64,000 nt of DNA from a bacterium SCSIO 12643 (GTDB lineage: Bacteria; Bacteroidota; Bacteroidia; Flavobacteriales_G; Salibacteraceae), in contig CP073750.1 of NCBI GenBank assembly GCA_024398135.1, positions 3,224,001 to 3,288,000 of the forward strand. Reading direction: 5' to 3'. Of this stretch, positions 50,429 through 58,163 are shown one piece after another. The notes under the pieces are model-generated. The model was not told the origin of the DNA. It searched no databases and saw nothing but the letters and a program-made list of their open reading frames with translations. Every line of letters begins with the position of its first letter. Positions within the stretch are counted from its first letter, which is position 1. The position numbers and the translations under genes were made by a program.

Positions 50429-50923
50429 CTAATCAAACTCATCATCGTCTCCAATGCGATCAATCAATATATCAATTTCCTGAATGGTTTCTTTTCGTTT
50501 TTGTTTGGCTTTGGCGATAATTTCCGGAGTGTTATGCGGACTGGAGATTTGGATATTGTAATAGTCGATCAAGGTTTTTAATGCATTTAAACGGGAGGCA
50601 ATTTTCATTTGTTCTACTTGTTCAATCAACGCTTTTTCAGAATTCTTTTGGGCTTTAGCAGTCTTTTTAAGTTCCGTACGATTGAGTGCAATTTCATTTT
50701 TCTGAAATTCTAAATCATTTTTTTGCAATACGATTGTATAGATTAATCCGGCAAAAGCTAACCCGGAGAATAAGGCATTCACCGCCCCAAATAAATCACC
50801 AAAAGTTCCACGGTCTGACCAGTTGTCTAATCCGAAAATGATCAGGATGGTAGAGAGTCCCCAAATGAGTATAACAAGAACAATTAGTTTAGTGAGTAGT
50901 CCGATTTTTGATCCGATATCCAT
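50429..50923 (-). CDS. Membrane/coiled-coil protein (reminiscent of putative phage abortive-infection proteins)
   Basis: 164 residues. Two transmembrane helices (about 9-30 and 43-65) separated by DRGTFGDLFGAVNALFSG, then a long coiled coil (~67-110) and a polar tail with RIGDDDEFD. The GDLFGAVNALFSGLAFAGLI pattern is seen at the N-terminus of putative phage abortive-infection (putAbiC-like) and other short unnamed membrane proteins; the larger C-terminal domain of that family is absent. Position next to an RM system is suggestive only. Confidence 0.55.
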   Translation of the reverse strand: MDIGSKIGLLTKLIVLVILIWGLSTILIIFGLDNWSDRGTFGDLFGAVNALFSGLAFAGLIYTIVLQKNDLEFQKNEIALNRTELKKTAKAQKNSEKALIEQVEQMKIASRLNALKTLIDYYNIQISSPHNTPEIIAKAKQKRKETIQEIDILIDRIGDDDEFD

Positions 50924-51267
50924 GGTGTGTTGTGTTTTATATTTTGTGGTGTTCCGAATTTAATAATTTGTTGGGAGATAGAGTAAGGAGTAGAGAGTAA
51001 TGAGTAGTGAGTATTGAGGGTTGAGTAATGAGGGTGCTTCCTAGTTTCGTATTTCGATAATATAATGAGCCGTTTACTGAGCGGAGTCGAAGTAGGCGAA
51101 TGGATAGTTTGATGGAAAGCCTAGCTACGCTCGCTTTCTATATTATTTATTAATCAGATTATGAGGTTGAATATTGGTTCTTCGCAACTTTCCACTCCAA
51201 ACTTGAAAAGGATTACTTCGTGATCCCTTTTTGGGGTTTAATGACACATCAAAAATGTCGTTACACT
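50924..51267. other. Repeat-rich intergenic stretch, third REP locus and terminator-like hairpins
   Basis: No gene. Degenerate TAATGAG-type repeats (50981-51030) precede a REP copy (51075-51094, arms TAC/GTA). A hairpin AAAAGGATTAC / GTGATCCCTTTT is at 51206-51230. Confidence 0.6.
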
Positions 51268-51338
51268 CCTTTTTTTTATGCCTTATATTTTCTCCCTTGA
51301 GCGTTGCTCAGACTCGAAAAATAAGGCATAAAAAAAGG
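51268..51338. repeat. Long inverted repeat
   Basis: Arms CCTTTTTTTTATGCCTTATA (51268-51287) and ATAAGGCATAAAAAAAGG (51321-51338) pair over about 20 bp. The 25-nt loop region holds a smaller stem GAGC-gtt-GCTC. It lies directly next to the tRNA terminator and shares its A-tract. Confidence 0.7.
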
Positions 51339-51359
51339 CCTTCTAACGAAGACCTTTTT
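51331..51359 (-). terminator. Intrinsic terminator of tRNA-Ser
   Basis: On the minus strand AAAAAGGTCTTC / GAAGGCCTTTTT (one mismatch, TTAG-type loop) runs into a T-tract, 4-5 nt after the tRNA 3' end. Confidence 0.8.
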
Positions 51360-51363
51360 GATG

Positions 51364-51450
51364 CGGAGAGTGAGGGATTCGAACCCTCGATACCCTTACG
51401 AGTATAACACCTTAGCAGGGTGCCGCTTTCAGCCACTCAGCCAACTCTCC
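51364..51450 (-). tRNA. tRNA-Ser (anticodon GCT)
   Basis: 87 nt including discriminator G. Acceptor stem GGAGAGT/ACTCTCC, D-arm GGCTGAGTGGCTGAAAGCG, anticodon loop CTGCTAA (GCT at 51416-51414), a long class II variable arm and a T-loop GGTTCGAATCC. The CCA end is not encoded. No tRNA-targeting integrase is in the window. Confidence 0.96.
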
Positions 51451-51459
51451 AACGGTCGG

Positions 51460-51489
51460 CAAATTTATAAATAGATTTGATGTACCCAA
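51460..51489 (-). promoter_or_regulatory. Promoter of tRNA-Ser (TTG-N19-TAnnTTTG)
   Basis: Minus-strand TAAATTTG (51467-51460) with TTG exactly 19 nt upstream (51489-51487, CTTG). The start would be within a few nt of the tRNA 5' end. This is the cleanest consensus promoter in the window. Confidence 0.8.
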
Positions 51490-51575
51490 GCGATATTTTT
51501 TAAATTCTCACAGTTTTTTTCAGAATGATCTGTTGTTTGAATGTGAATTTAAAGTCAAGAAATGATAAAGTGTTG

Positions 51576-53630
51576 TTACGCACTTGGATATGCTACACGT
51601 ACATGATAAATGTTCATGATCTTTTTTTGCAACAATTTTTTCAATGCGGTGATATTTTGTAGTGTAATCGGGGCATAATCGAGTTGATTAGACTCTAAAA
51701 TGGTCTCAAAAATGCCATCAATAAGTTTGTTGATGGATTCGGCTGAGTATTCCGGTAAACTTCTTGCTGCTGCTTCCACACCATCGCACAACATCAATAT
51801 AGCCGTTTCTTTGGAGAAAGGAAGTGGACCAGGATATTGGAATAAACCCATATCGATATCCGCATCTTTTTTCTTTGCATTGAAATAGAAATAACGCGTA
51901 ACGGTAGTCCCATGATGGGTACGGATAAAATCAATGATCTTTTCAGGGAGTTTATGTTTTTTGGCCATTTCAATACCATCCAATACATGGTTGATAATAA
52001 TCTGTGCACTTTCGGTTTCGGATAGATCGTTATGAGGATTGTGTCCTCCAGATTGGTTTTCAATAAAGAAACTCGGATTCTTCATTTTACCTATGTCATG
52101 ATATAAAGCTCCGGTTCTAATCAATAAAGCATCTCCACCAATTTCTAAGGCACATTCTTCGGCCAGATTTGCCACTTGCATAGAATGCTGGAAGGTACCA
52201 GGGGCTTTCTCGGCCAATTGACGTAACAAAGTATTGTTGGTATCTGCCAATTCCAATAATGCCATTTCACTAATCAATCCGAAAATGCGCTCAATTAAAT
52301 ACACCGTTGGAATAGCCAATACAGTTAATAGAGCACTGGCTGCAAACCAGCCAAAGTTGGTAATGTCCACATTACTAAGGTGACCCTCTTTAATAATACT
52401 GGATGCAAAGTAGAGGAGTGATGAGGTAATGAAAACCACCAGCAAAACGCCCATGATTTGCGATCTTTTACGTAGGTTTTTAAGCAGTAAAATGGCTAAC
52501 AAACCTGATGGAGCTTCAATCCAAATAAATTCTACCCCATTAGGCGCATACAATCCGGCAATCATCATCATGATCATAAATACGATCACGGCTAACAAAC
52601 TTCTAAAGAATGATTGTAGAATAACTGCAAAGAGCGCAAACGGCAACATGTACATGTTGATATCCGGGAAGATACGCGGAATGTTGGCCATAAAGAAGTT
52701 GAGGAAAAATAAGATCAGAATCAAGGTAAAAGCATTCGTCTCAGAATAGGTGAAAGGACTAAATATCTTAAGTATTAAGATCAATAAGAAAGTACCTAAT
52801 GTGATGAATATAAACGTACCACCATATACATACCATTGTGACATATTGGTACCGACTTGTTTCTCGTAGTTCTCTTGTAGCGAAGTCAATTTTTGGAAAA
52901 TCTCAGGAGTGATGATTTCTCCCTTAGCTACAATCTCTTCACCCTCATTGACTTTCCCATACACGGTGGTCAATGCGGCTAGTTTTTGATCTAAGATTTC
53001 ACGGGTCAGTGATGGATCAAAAGTGATATTGGGGCGGATGTTTTCAAATACAGAGATTTGAAGTAATTTACCATTATCGACTTCGCTGGTCCATGCTTTT
53101 ACTGAATCAAAAGCCTGATTTAAAGTTAGGAAATTTTGAATTTCAAATTCGGTTTCAGAATGGTTGTCAATGGTTTTGATAATAAAGTCTGGTGGTTTGT
53201 TGAGCAGACTATCTTCATTGGCAATAATCCCGATTTGATACAATTGGGAGATGAGTTGAATTCCGGTTTGCTCAAATACTTCCGGATTTTGAATGAGTCG
53301 AACGGTATCATTTTGGATCAGTTCGGTCGCTTTATTTTTAAAGGCTGAAACCATACTGTCTCCAACCGTTTTGTCCAGATTGAAATACAAATAACTATTC
53401 GATAAAACTTCCTGACGTTCCGTTTGAATTTGCTGATCGGTTTTGTTAATCGCAAAAGAAAATGGGGCATATAAAGGTTGATGTACCCATGGATAACCTT
53501 GTTCAAATTCGTATTGAAACTTGGAGGTACTTGGAGAAATATAGACCATCAATCCAATGATGATCCCAACAATAACGATTCGGTAAATCTTGCTGTAATT
53601 GTGTCGTAAAGTAGAATTTATTCCAAGCAT
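51576..53630 (-). CDS. 7TM-HD phosphohydrolase (PgpH-like, HDIG domain)
   Basis: 684 residues. One N-terminal transmembrane helix, a large extracytoplasmic region (~40-270), seven transmembrane helices (~275-460), and a cytoplasmic HD domain with HSMQVANLAEECALEIGGDA and LYHDIGKMKNPSFF (HDIG signature), then a C-terminal histidine-containing patch near IRTHHGTTVTRYFY. Family members degrade cyclic di-AMP or related nucleotides in response to external signals. No cyclase is in the window. Confidence 0.93.
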   Translation of the reverse strand: MLGINSTLRHNYSKIYRIVIVGIIIGLMVYISPSTSKFQYEFEQGYPWVHQPLYAPFSFAINKTDQQIQTERQEVLSNSYLYFNLDKTVGDSMVSAFKNKATELIQNDTVRLIQNPEVFEQTGIQLISQLYQIGIIANEDSLLNKPPDFIIKTIDNHSETEFEIQNFLTLNQAFDSVKAWTSEVDNGKLLQISVFENIRPNITFDPSLTREILDQKLAALTTVYGKVNEGEEIVAKGEIITPEIFQKLTSLQENYEKQVGTNMSQWYVYGGTFIFITLGTFLLILILKIFSPFTYSETNAFTLILILFFLNFFMANIPRIFPDINMYMLPFALFAVILQSFFRSLLAVIVFMIMMMIAGLYAPNGVEFIWIEAPSGLLAILLLKNLRKRSQIMGVLLVVFITSSLLYFASSIIKEGHLSNVDITNFGWFAASALLTVLAIPTVYLIERIFGLISEMALLELADTNNTLLRQLAEKAPGTFQHSMQVANLAEECALEIGGDALLIRTGALYHDIGKMKNPSFFIENQSGGHNPHNDLSETESAQIIINHVLDGIEMAKKHKLPEKIIDFIRTHHGTTVTRYFYFNAKKKDADIDMGLFQYPGPLPFSKETAILMLCDGVEAAARSLPEYSAESINKLIDGIFETILESNQLDYAPITLQNITALKKLLQKKIMNIYHVRVAYPSA

Positions 53631-53799
53631 TTTTTTGATTCAATCAGTAAACGAAATTAAGCAGAAGCACGTAACAAAAAAGCGCTTTTTACATTTTGTT
53701 ATTCACGTGGCATTTTTGATCGTTTTTGTTGGTAAAATCTGCCTGTTTTCAATTTACCACACGTTTGATTTGGCTTATTTTGCGCACTAAAATTAGTAC

Positions 53800-55590
53800 A
53801 TGGGGTGTGATTATCAATCACGTGTGGATCAGTTCAATACTGAGTTAAAACAAATTAAAACGAAATCCAGATGGATCTCGGTATTAAGGTTAAGTGCATT
53901 TGTACTCATCATTTTTGGGGTATACCAGTTCTGGGGTAATCCATTGTGGGTATTTGGAAGTGTAGGTTTGGGCGGCATATTGTTTTTGAATCTGGTTGTA
54001 TGGAGTAACCGCATCGGACAGCAGATTATTTTTCTGGAAGCCAAATTGCAATTAAATCAAAACGAAATCTCCGCAGTACAAGATCAGTTTGACTTTAATT
54101 CGGATGGACGTGAATACATTCAACCTACGCATGAATACACTAATGATTTTGATGTTTTTGGACCGCATTCTTTTTTTCAATATCTCAATCGTACCGTAAG
54201 TGTTTTTGGGCGAAATCAATTGGCGCAATGGTTACAAGAACCGGTATTGAATAAAGAAGCAATTCTACAAAGACAAGATGCGATTCGGGAATTGGCGGCT
54301 AAATTGGAATGGCGGCAGGATTTTTTGGCTTCGGGGATGATGCATCAACTGAATGAAAAAGATCAGGAAAAAATGAAGAATTGGTACCTCCAAAAAAATA
54401 AGATTGGAGGAAGTACAGTATATCGTTTGGTATTAATTGCTTTACCAATTTTGACTATAGCGTTGTTTTTATTGGCATTATTTGAAGTAATGTCATGGAC
54501 TCCATTTACCTGGTGGATTTGGGTACCCATTGCTTTTGTGGGGAGTAAGTTGAAAGCCATTAATGAAGTGTATCACCAGCTCTCTAATATGGTGGGGAAA
54601 TTGGAAGTGTTATCCAAATTGACCGAAAAAATTGAGGAAGAAACTTTTCAAACAGAATTACTTCAAAGCTGGAAAGCAGAATTAAATACCCATGAGCTTC
54701 CGGCTTCTAAAAAAATCAAAGCGCTACGAAAGCTGTTGGATATGTTTGAACAGCGCAATAATATTTTGGTGGGAATTGTATTGAACATCTTTTTACTCTG
54801 GGATTTGAATCTCATGGAGCGGATGCATCAATGGAAATCAAACAATGCATTGGAGTTGGAAGAATGGTTAAATGTAATTGCACAATTTGACGCGATGATT
54901 TCGATGTCCAATCGATCTTTTAATGATGGGGAATTGATTTATCCCGAGGTTTCAGACGAAGAGTTTGAATTGAATGGGCAGGAATTATTTCACCCCATGT
55001 TAAAAAAGGAAGAAAGAGTTGGGAATGATTATGCAATTTCCGGTAGGGGAACCATTCATATTGTGACCGGGGCAAATATGGCCGGGAAAAGTACTTTCTT
55101 GAGAACAGTTGGAATGAATTTGGTGTTGGGCATGATTGGGATGCCAGTGGCTGCAAAAGCATTTATATTTAGTCCCATGAAAGTATTTTCAAGTATGCGA
55201 ACGGAGGATTCTTTGGCTTCGCATACCTCATTTTTCTATGCGGAATTGAGCCGCCTGGCACGTATCTCCGATATGTTAAAAGAAGGCGAAAAGCGATTCG
55301 TGATTTTGGATGAAATTCTCAAGGGAACCAATTCAGAAGATAAAGCGCGAGGATCTTATGCTTTTGTAGAAAAAATCATCGGATACAATATGATGGGGAT
55401 AATTGCCACGCACGATTTAAGTTTGTGTAAATTGGCAGATCAATATCCTGAAAGAATTCAGAATAAAGCATTTGAAGTGCAGTTTGTAAAAGACGAATTG
55501 CAATTTGATTATAAATTGAGAACCGGAGTGTGTCAAAACATGAACGCTTCGTTTCTATTGAAAAAGATGGGAATCGTAGATCATTATTGA
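53800..55590 (+). CDS. Membrane-anchored MutS-like ATPase
   Basis: 596 residues. Two transmembrane segments at ~30-68 and a further pair at ~205-245, then a MutS-type ABC ATPase: Walker A GANMAGKSTFLRTVG (~424), an ASHTSFFYAELSRLAR region, Walker B RFVILDEILKGTNSEDK and the THDLSL switch. The N-terminal mismatch-binding domain of true MutS is missing and membrane helices replace part of the clamp. Not a standard mismatch repair protein; function unknown. First gene of a run with nrnA and the two FKBP genes. Confidence 0.88.
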   Translation: MGCDYQSRVDQFNTELKQIKTKSRWISVLRLSAFVLIIFGVYQFWGNPLWVFGSVGLGGILFLNLVVWSNRIGQQIIFLEAKLQLNQNEISAVQDQFDFNSDGREYIQPTHEYTNDFDVFGPHSFFQYLNRTVSVFGRNQLAQWLQEPVLNKEAILQRQDAIRELAAKLEWRQDFLASGMMHQLNEKDQEKMKNWYLQKNKIGGSTVYRLVLIALPILTIALFLLALFEVMSWTPFTWWIWVPIAFVGSKLKAINEVYHQLSNMVGKLEVLSKLTEKIEEETFQTELLQSWKAELNTHELPASKKIKALRKLLDMFEQRNNILVGIVLNIFLLWDLNLMERMHQWKSNNALELEEWLNVIAQFDAMISMSNRSFNDGELIYPEVSDEEFELNGQELFHPMLKKEERVGNDYAISGRGTIHIVTGANMAGKSTFLRTVGMNLVLGMIGMPVAAKAFIFSPMKVFSSMRTEDSLASHTSFFYAELSRLARISDMLKEGEKRFVILDEILKGTNSEDKARGSYAFVEKIIGYNMMGIIATHDLSLCKLADQYPERIQNKAFEVQFVKDELQFDYKLRTGVCQNMNASFLLKKMGIVDHY

Positions 55591-55610
55591 TCTAGACGTT
55601 AAGAATAAAA

Positions 55611-56621
55611 ATGAAAGAACTAGAACAATTACAATCCATATTATCAGAACCAGTTAAAGCATTGGTTATTCCTCATATGAATCCCGATGGAGATGCATTG
55701 GGTTCCTGTTTGGGATGGATGCACTATTTGAATAAAAAGGGACATCAGGCGGAGGTGATTGCGCCAAATGCGTTTCCGGAGTTTTATAGTTGGATGCCGG
55801 GAGCAGAGAATATTTTGTTACATGCTACGGATACAGAAGTAGTAGAACAAAAGATGTCTGCATACGATGTGATTTTTTGTTTGGATTACAATGATCTGAG
55901 AAGAATTGGGGATTTTAAAGATGTGGTAGAAAGTCATACGGGAAAGTTTGTGATGATTGATCACCACCAGCAACCTACCGATTTTGCAGATGTGATGTTT
56001 TCTGATCCTAAGAAATCTTCTACATCGGAAATGGTGTATGATGTGATTTGTGGTTTGGGAGATCAACAATTGATTGATAAAACCATCGGAGAATGTTTGT
56101 ATACCGGAATCCTGACCGATACAGGTTCTTTTAGATTTGGGTCTACGACAAAAGAAACACACGAAGCTGCAGCTTATTTACTATCCGTAGGTGTTAGTCC
56201 TGATGTGATTCATACACGCGTGTATGATAATAATACTTTGGATCGTATGCATTTGATGGGATACGTATTGGCAGAAAAGTTAAATCAGGTGGAAGGTCTA
56301 TGGGCCTCTTACATTTCAATCAGTGAAGAAGAACAACAACGATTTAATTTTCAGAAAGGAGATTCCGAAGGATTTGTCAATTTTGGTTTGTCTATAAAAG
56401 GAATGAAATGTACCGGGTTCTTTAGAGAAAGCGAAGGGTTTATCAAAGTATCATTGCGTTCAAAAGGCGATTTTGATGTCAATCAAATTGCACGTCAGTA
56501 CTTTAACGGTGGTGGCCATAGAAATGCAGCCGGAGGAAAGTTAGAGATGAGTTTAGAGGAAGCGGTTGCGCATTTTAAATCGGTGATGCAACAATATTCT
56601 GAAGAATTAACAGTAGAATAA
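55611..56621 (+). CDS. nrnA: DHH-family phosphoesterase (NrnA-like oligoribonuclease / pAp phosphatase)
   Basis: 336 residues. DHH domain with IPHMNPDGDALGSCLGWM, FCLDYNDLRRIG and VMIDHHQQPTDFAD; DHHA1 domain at the C-terminus ends in NGGGHRNAAGGKL. The length and motifs match NrnA, which degrades short RNAs and dephosphorylates pAp. It starts 20 bp after the MutS-like gene. Confidence 0.92.
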   Translation: MKELEQLQSILSEPVKALVIPHMNPDGDALGSCLGWMHYLNKKGHQAEVIAPNAFPEFYSWMPGAENILLHATDTEVVEQKMSAYDVIFCLDYNDLRRIGDFKDVVESHTGKFVMIDHHQQPTDFADVMFSDPKKSSTSEMVYDVICGLGDQQLIDKTIGECLYTGILTDTGSFRFGSTTKETHEAAAYLLSVGVSPDVIHTRVYDNNTLDRMHLMGYVLAEKLNQVEGLWASYISISEEEQQRFNFQKGDSEGFVNFGLSIKGMKCTGFFRESEGFIKVSLRSKGDFDVNQIARQYFNGGGHRNAAGGKLEMSLEEAVAHFKSVMQQYSEELTVE

Positions 56622-56624
56622 GTC

Positions 56625-57149
56625 GTGAGGTCAATAAAACATATCGGGATATTATTGGGGGTGTTGATTTGGTTTTCGGGATGTGAAGACCCTAAACCAA
56701 AGAAGCCGCAGAAGTATCTGTCCAAAAAAGAGCTGATTCAGAATAACAAGAAATCGGTACGCGTGGAGTCTGATCAGATTGATTTGTATATCAAACGGAG
56801 AGGCTGGAATATGGAGAAAACGCGTTCGGGGTTACATTACATGGTTTATGAAGAAGGATCGGGAAAAGTACATCCGGAGGAAAATGATACCGTATTTGTA
56901 CAATACAAGGTGAGTTTAATTAATGGCAAACAAATTTATAGTTCAAGTAAAGAGGAACCGGCAAGCTTTGTTGTAGGGCATGATGATGTGGAAAGCGGAT
57001 TACAGGAAGGAATTCGATTCCTGACTACAGGAGATAAAGCCATGATGATTATTCCTGCACATTTAGCACATGGCTACACGGGCGATTTCAATAAAATTCC
57101 ACGTTCTTCCACAGTAATTTTTGATATTGAGTTGTTAGACATAAAATGA
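56625..57149 (+). CDS. gldI: FKBP-type peptidyl-prolyl isomerase, GldI-like gliding-motility lipoprotein
   Basis: 174 residues starting at a GTG (56625), 3 bp after nrnA. Lipoprotein signal (HIGILLGVLIWFSGC) and an FKBP domain with VQYKVSLINGKQIYSS, GLQEGIRFLTTGDKAMMIIP and AHGYTGDFNKIPRSSTVIF. GldI is needed for gliding and folding of secreted proteins in flavobacteria. The next gene overlaps its stop by 4 bp (ATGA). Confidence 0.88.
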   Translation: MRSIKHIGILLGVLIWFSGCEDPKPKKPQKYLSKKELIQNNKKSVRVESDQIDLYIKRRGWNMEKTRSGLHYMVYEEGSGKVHPEENDTVFVQYKVSLINGKQIYSSSKEEPASFVVGHDDVESGLQEGIRFLTTGDKAMMIIPAHLAHGYTGDFNKIPRSSTVIFDIELLDIK

Positions 57150-58006
57150 GAAATTTAGGGGCATTTCTTTTTATCGTTTTTTTATTAGGGGCATGTAATT
57201 CGGTAGATGATCATGGGTATTCAAGTACGAAAACCGGATTAAAATATAAAATTCACTCTATTGGAGATGTAGATCATGTGATTCATGATAGTGATGTATG
57301 TACGTTTGATTTTCAGGTGTATACTTTACAAGATTCGTTATTGTATTCGACTTCCCAATCAGAAGAGTTGTTGTTTACCCAAAAGAAAGACACCGGATGG
57401 ATGGAATGGATAGAACTACTTGCGGTAAACGATAGTTCTACGGCTATCTTATCAAGCGCAAAACTCAAAGCATTTATCCCTGACTTGAATCAACAGGATG
57501 TGAAAGTATCTATGGTCATTAGGTCTGCACAAACATATAAGCAATGGCGGTTTTATAAAAAATATCCTGAGCTAAGCGAACGAGATTTGGAGTTGGAAGA
57601 ACAGGTAGATTTGCGAAGGATTTTGTCATCTTATGTTTCGGATAGTATCCAATGGGTGAATGGAATTTTTATGATCAATCAAATCACAGGGAGCGGATCA
57701 TTACCCATAGCCGGAGATGAGGTGGTTATCCATAGTTCAGGCAAAACCTTAGATGGAAAATTAGTAGAGTCTACCGCGCATCGATCAGAAGCTTTTAGTT
57801 ACATCATTGGACAGAAAGACCAGGTACTTCCCGGATTCGATTTGGCAGTTCGAAACATGAGAAAAGGCGCAAAAAGCATAGCCATTGTGCCGAGTTATTT
57901 GGCTTATGGAAGTTCGGGTTCAAGTACCGGAATTGTAAAGCCTTATAAAACCTTGATATTTGAAATCGAAGTATTGGAGTTAAACTCTCCTGCCCAAAAC
58001 GAATAA
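57146..58006 (+). CDS. FKBP-type peptidyl-prolyl isomerase, lipoprotein
   Basis: 286 residues. Lipoprotein signal MRNLGAFLFIVFLLGAC. The first half is an FKBP-like domain without clear active-site residues, the second (~185-280) a more standard FKBP domain with GDEVVIHSSGKTLDGKLVES, LPGFDLAVRNMRKGAKSIAI and GIVKPYKTLIFEIEVLE. Translationally coupled to gldI. Probably an envelope folding helper. Confidence 0.85.
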   Translation: MRNLGAFLFIVFLLGACNSVDDHGYSSTKTGLKYKIHSIGDVDHVIHDSDVCTFDFQVYTLQDSLLYSTSQSEELLFTQKKDTGWMEWIELLAVNDSSTAILSSAKLKAFIPDLNQQDVKVSMVIRSAQTYKQWRFYKKYPELSERDLELEEQVDLRRILSSYVSDSIQWVNGIFMINQITGSGSLPIAGDEVVIHSSGKTLDGKLVESTAHRSEAFSYIIGQKDQVLPGFDLAVRNMRKGAKSIAIVPSYLAYGSSGSSTGIVKPYKTLIFEIEVLELNSPAQNE

Positions 58007-58163
58007 AGTTTTAAATTAAAAGTATTTTCGGTTGTAATTGTTTGATATTTAAATGTTTTCAGATTACTAACATAGGTGTGTGAATCGTATAGTTCTTAAA
58101 AATTCTAAAACAGTTTTGCAGATCGCTATTTTTATCACGTAGGAAATATCGAATGCGTTTAAC

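Noticed and set aside
48599-51094. Possible CRISPR array from repeated 16-mers
   Set aside because: Copies are in both orientations with irregular spacing, and there are no cas genes.
41634-51450. Genomic island integrated at tRNA-Ser
   Set aside because: No integrase, recombinase or matching att repeat is visible; the RM operon and the tRNA are neighbours, which is suggestive only.
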